From the NCBI GenBank assembly GCA_900751035.1, contig CAADSF010000333.1, positions 1 to 6,909 on the forward strand: a DNA stretch of 6,909 nucleotides, given 5' to 3'. This DNA comes from an uncultured Oscillospiraceae bacterium. Lineage in GTDB: Bacteria > Bacillota > Clostridia > Oscillospirales > Oscillospiraceae. Position numbers and translations under genes: made by a program. The notes beneath the pieces are model-generated. The model searched no databases, was not told the origin of the DNA, and saw nothing but the letters and a program-made list of their open reading frames with translations. Below, in pieces: positions 6,591-6,909 of this stretch. Position 1 is the first letter of the stretch. Each line of letters starts with the position of its first letter.

Positions 6591-6683
6591 CTACTACAGC
6601 CCCGCCGTTTCCGGCAGGGCTATAGTAAACAGTATGAATAGAGAGTCTTTGTAGAACCCTGTCATTTCTGGCAGGGCTATAGT
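6591..6683 (-). CRISPR. Type VI-D single-spacer mini-array (two repeats, one spacer)
   Basis: Read on the minus strand. The first repeat (6648-6683) reads ACTATAGCCCTGCCAGAAAT then GACAGGGTTCTACAAA: a 5' part, a hairpin with CCCTG/CAGGG stem and GAAA loop, and a TTCTACAAA end, which matches the shape of Cas13d repeats (36 nt, hairpin, 3' end like CTAnAAC). The spacer (6627-6647) is 21 nt, or 24 if the final AAA belongs to it. The second repeat (6591-6626) shares the first 14 nt and the GAAA loop but its 3' half is different and ends CTGTAGTAG. Orientation is set by the canonical 3' end and by the promoter at 6715-6743, giving 5'-repeat-spacer-3' as type VI-D needs, and the same strand as cas13d. 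The spacer is shorter than the usual roughly 30 nt. No target is known to me. Confidence 0.85.
6593..6626 (-). repeat. Degenerate terminal CRISPR repeat, copy 1
   Basis: This 34-nt copy is identical to 6807-6840. On the minus strand its two halves (ACTATAGCCCTGCCG and CGGCGGGGCTGTAGT) pair over 15 positions with only two G-U wobbles around a GAAA (GNRA) tetraloop. On the plus strand the same two positions would be C-A mismatches, which supports the minus strand as the transcribed one. Compared with the canonical repeat, the first 19 nt match the 6868-6903 copy and only the 3' half, which would face a spacer, has changed. Confidence 0.85.
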
Positions 6684-6714
6684 AGGCCAACGGCATTCTG
6701 CCGCTGACATAGAC

Positions 6715-6755
6715 AGAATACCGCATTTCCGCCGCCCCGTCAAGGGCGTTTTTTT
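6715..6755 (-). promoter_or_regulatory. Promoter of the mini-array with upstream A-tract
   Basis: On the minus strand, TTGACG (6738-6743) and TATTCT (6715-6720) are exactly 17 bp apart. Seven A (complement of 6749-6755) lie directly upstream of the -35 box, where an UP element would be. The start would fall near 6708, about 25 nt before the first repeat at 6683. That short leader contains a small hairpin (CGGCA/TGCCG, around 6690-6704). The boxes match the cas13d promoter in sequence and spacing. Confidence 0.75.
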
Positions 6756-6761
6756 ATTGTG

Positions 6762-6801
6762 GAGCCGCTGCGCATATGCCCTGCAGACTTTTTTTCGTGC
6801 G
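6762..6801 (-). other. Decayed copy of the array terminator flank
   Basis: On the minus strand, the sequence after the terminal repeat at 6805-6840 reads TTCGCACG, an A-run, then CTGCAGGGCATATGC. The sequence after the other terminal repeat (6591-6626) reads TTCCGCACG, CAAAACAGG, then CCGCAGGGCGTATGC. The two are clearly related, but here the right arm of the hairpin is changed, leaving only a few base pairs and no U-run on the minus strand. It therefore looks like a duplicated terminator that has lost function. Confidence 0.6.
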
Positions 6802-6804
6802 AAT

Positions 6805-6903
6805 ACACTACAGCCCCGCCGTTTCCGGCAGGGCTATAGTTACCAACACGGGCAGTCAGGAACTGCGGTTGTAGAACCCTGTCATTTCCGGCAGGGCTAT
6901 AGT
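6805..6903 (-). CRISPR. Type VI-D array end: canonical repeat, spacer, degenerate terminal repeat
   Basis: Read on the minus strand. The first repeat in view (6868-6903) is ACTATAGCCCTGCCGGAAAT then GACAGGGTTCTACAAC, 36 nt with the ...CTACAAC end typical of Cas13d repeats. The spacer (6841-6867) is 27 nt. The terminal repeat (6805-6840) is identical over 34 nt to the terminal repeat of the mini-array (6593-6626 against 6807-6840). Only 6 nt lie beyond the first repeat before the window ends, so this could be a second single-spacer unit or the trailer end of a longer array. The spacer contains GCAGT/ACTGC (6852-6866), a possible internal 5-bp hairpin. Confidence 0.85.
6807..6840 (-). repeat. 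Degenerate terminal CRISPR repeat, copy 2
   Basis: Identical to 6593-6626 although 214 bp apart, while the flanking spacer and the downstream flank have diverged. It forms the same 15-bp stem with a GAAA loop on the minus strand. Identity of the two copies means recent duplication, gene conversion, or selection on the hairpin. Confidence 0.85.
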
Positions 6904-6909
6904 ACATGA

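Noticed and set aside
6627..6647. Spacer resemblance to the cas13d leader (shared CTCTAT near 6464-6470), suggesting self-regulation
   Set aside because: The match is only about 6-7 nt and in the sense direction, so the crRNA would not pair with cas13d mRNA.
6733..6755. Plus-strand terminator (CGCCC/GGGCG followed by seven T)
   Set aside because: The stem is only 5 bp and no plus-strand gene precedes it. The same bases are better explained as the -35 box and A-tract of the minus-strand array promoter.
6684..6804. A long spacer joining the two repeat pairs into one array
   Set aside because: At about 120 nt it is several times a spacer length, and it contains a promoter and a decayed terminator flank.

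Overview
The window looks like part of a mobile element from a Gram-positive gut Clostridium (Ruminococcus/Faecalibacterium-like). It is GC-rich, has strong AGGAGG-type ribosome binding sites and sigma-A type promoters, and carries a Cas13d effector, a family known mainly from Ruminococcaceae and related gut bacteria. Every gene I can support is read from the minus strand, so the biological order runs from high to low coordinates.

Right end (about 6440-6909): a type VI-D CRISPR region. There are four CRISPR repeats in two pairs. Each pair is one canonical repeat, one short spacer and one degenerate terminal repeat. The pair nearer cas13d is a self-contained single-spacer unit, with its own promoter (TTGACG, 17 bp, TATTCT, with an upstream A-tract) and a perfect 18-bp terminator hairpin behind it. 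The other pair, which may continue past the window edge, is followed by a decayed copy of the same hairpin flank, so the units look like tandem copies of one module.

Centre (3555-6440): cas13d, 961 codons, with two intact HEPN R-x4-H motifs and its own promoter (TTGACG, 17 bp, TATGCT). No cas1, cas2 or WYL-domain accessory gene is in the window. No terminator is visible after cas13d. The -35 box of the next promoter overlaps the cas13d stop codon.

Left part (1-3535): an operon-like run. It starts with a small XRE-type regulator whose C-terminal frame runs through a strong bidirectional terminator. Then come a ClpP-like serine protease, a VirD4/TraG-type coupling ATPase (4-nt overlap with the protease), a coiled-coil protein of unknown function, and the start of another unknown gene. 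The coupling ATPase and the regulator suggest a conjugative or mobilizable element carrying the type VI-D system as cargo.

Working model: the array promoter makes a short crRNA precursor, Cas13d processes it and cleaves complementary RNA, and the XRE protein is a candidate regulator of the transfer operon. The unusual parts are the modular single-spacer CRISPR units, with terminal repeats that form a near-perfect hairpin, and the terminator inside the regulator's reading frame.
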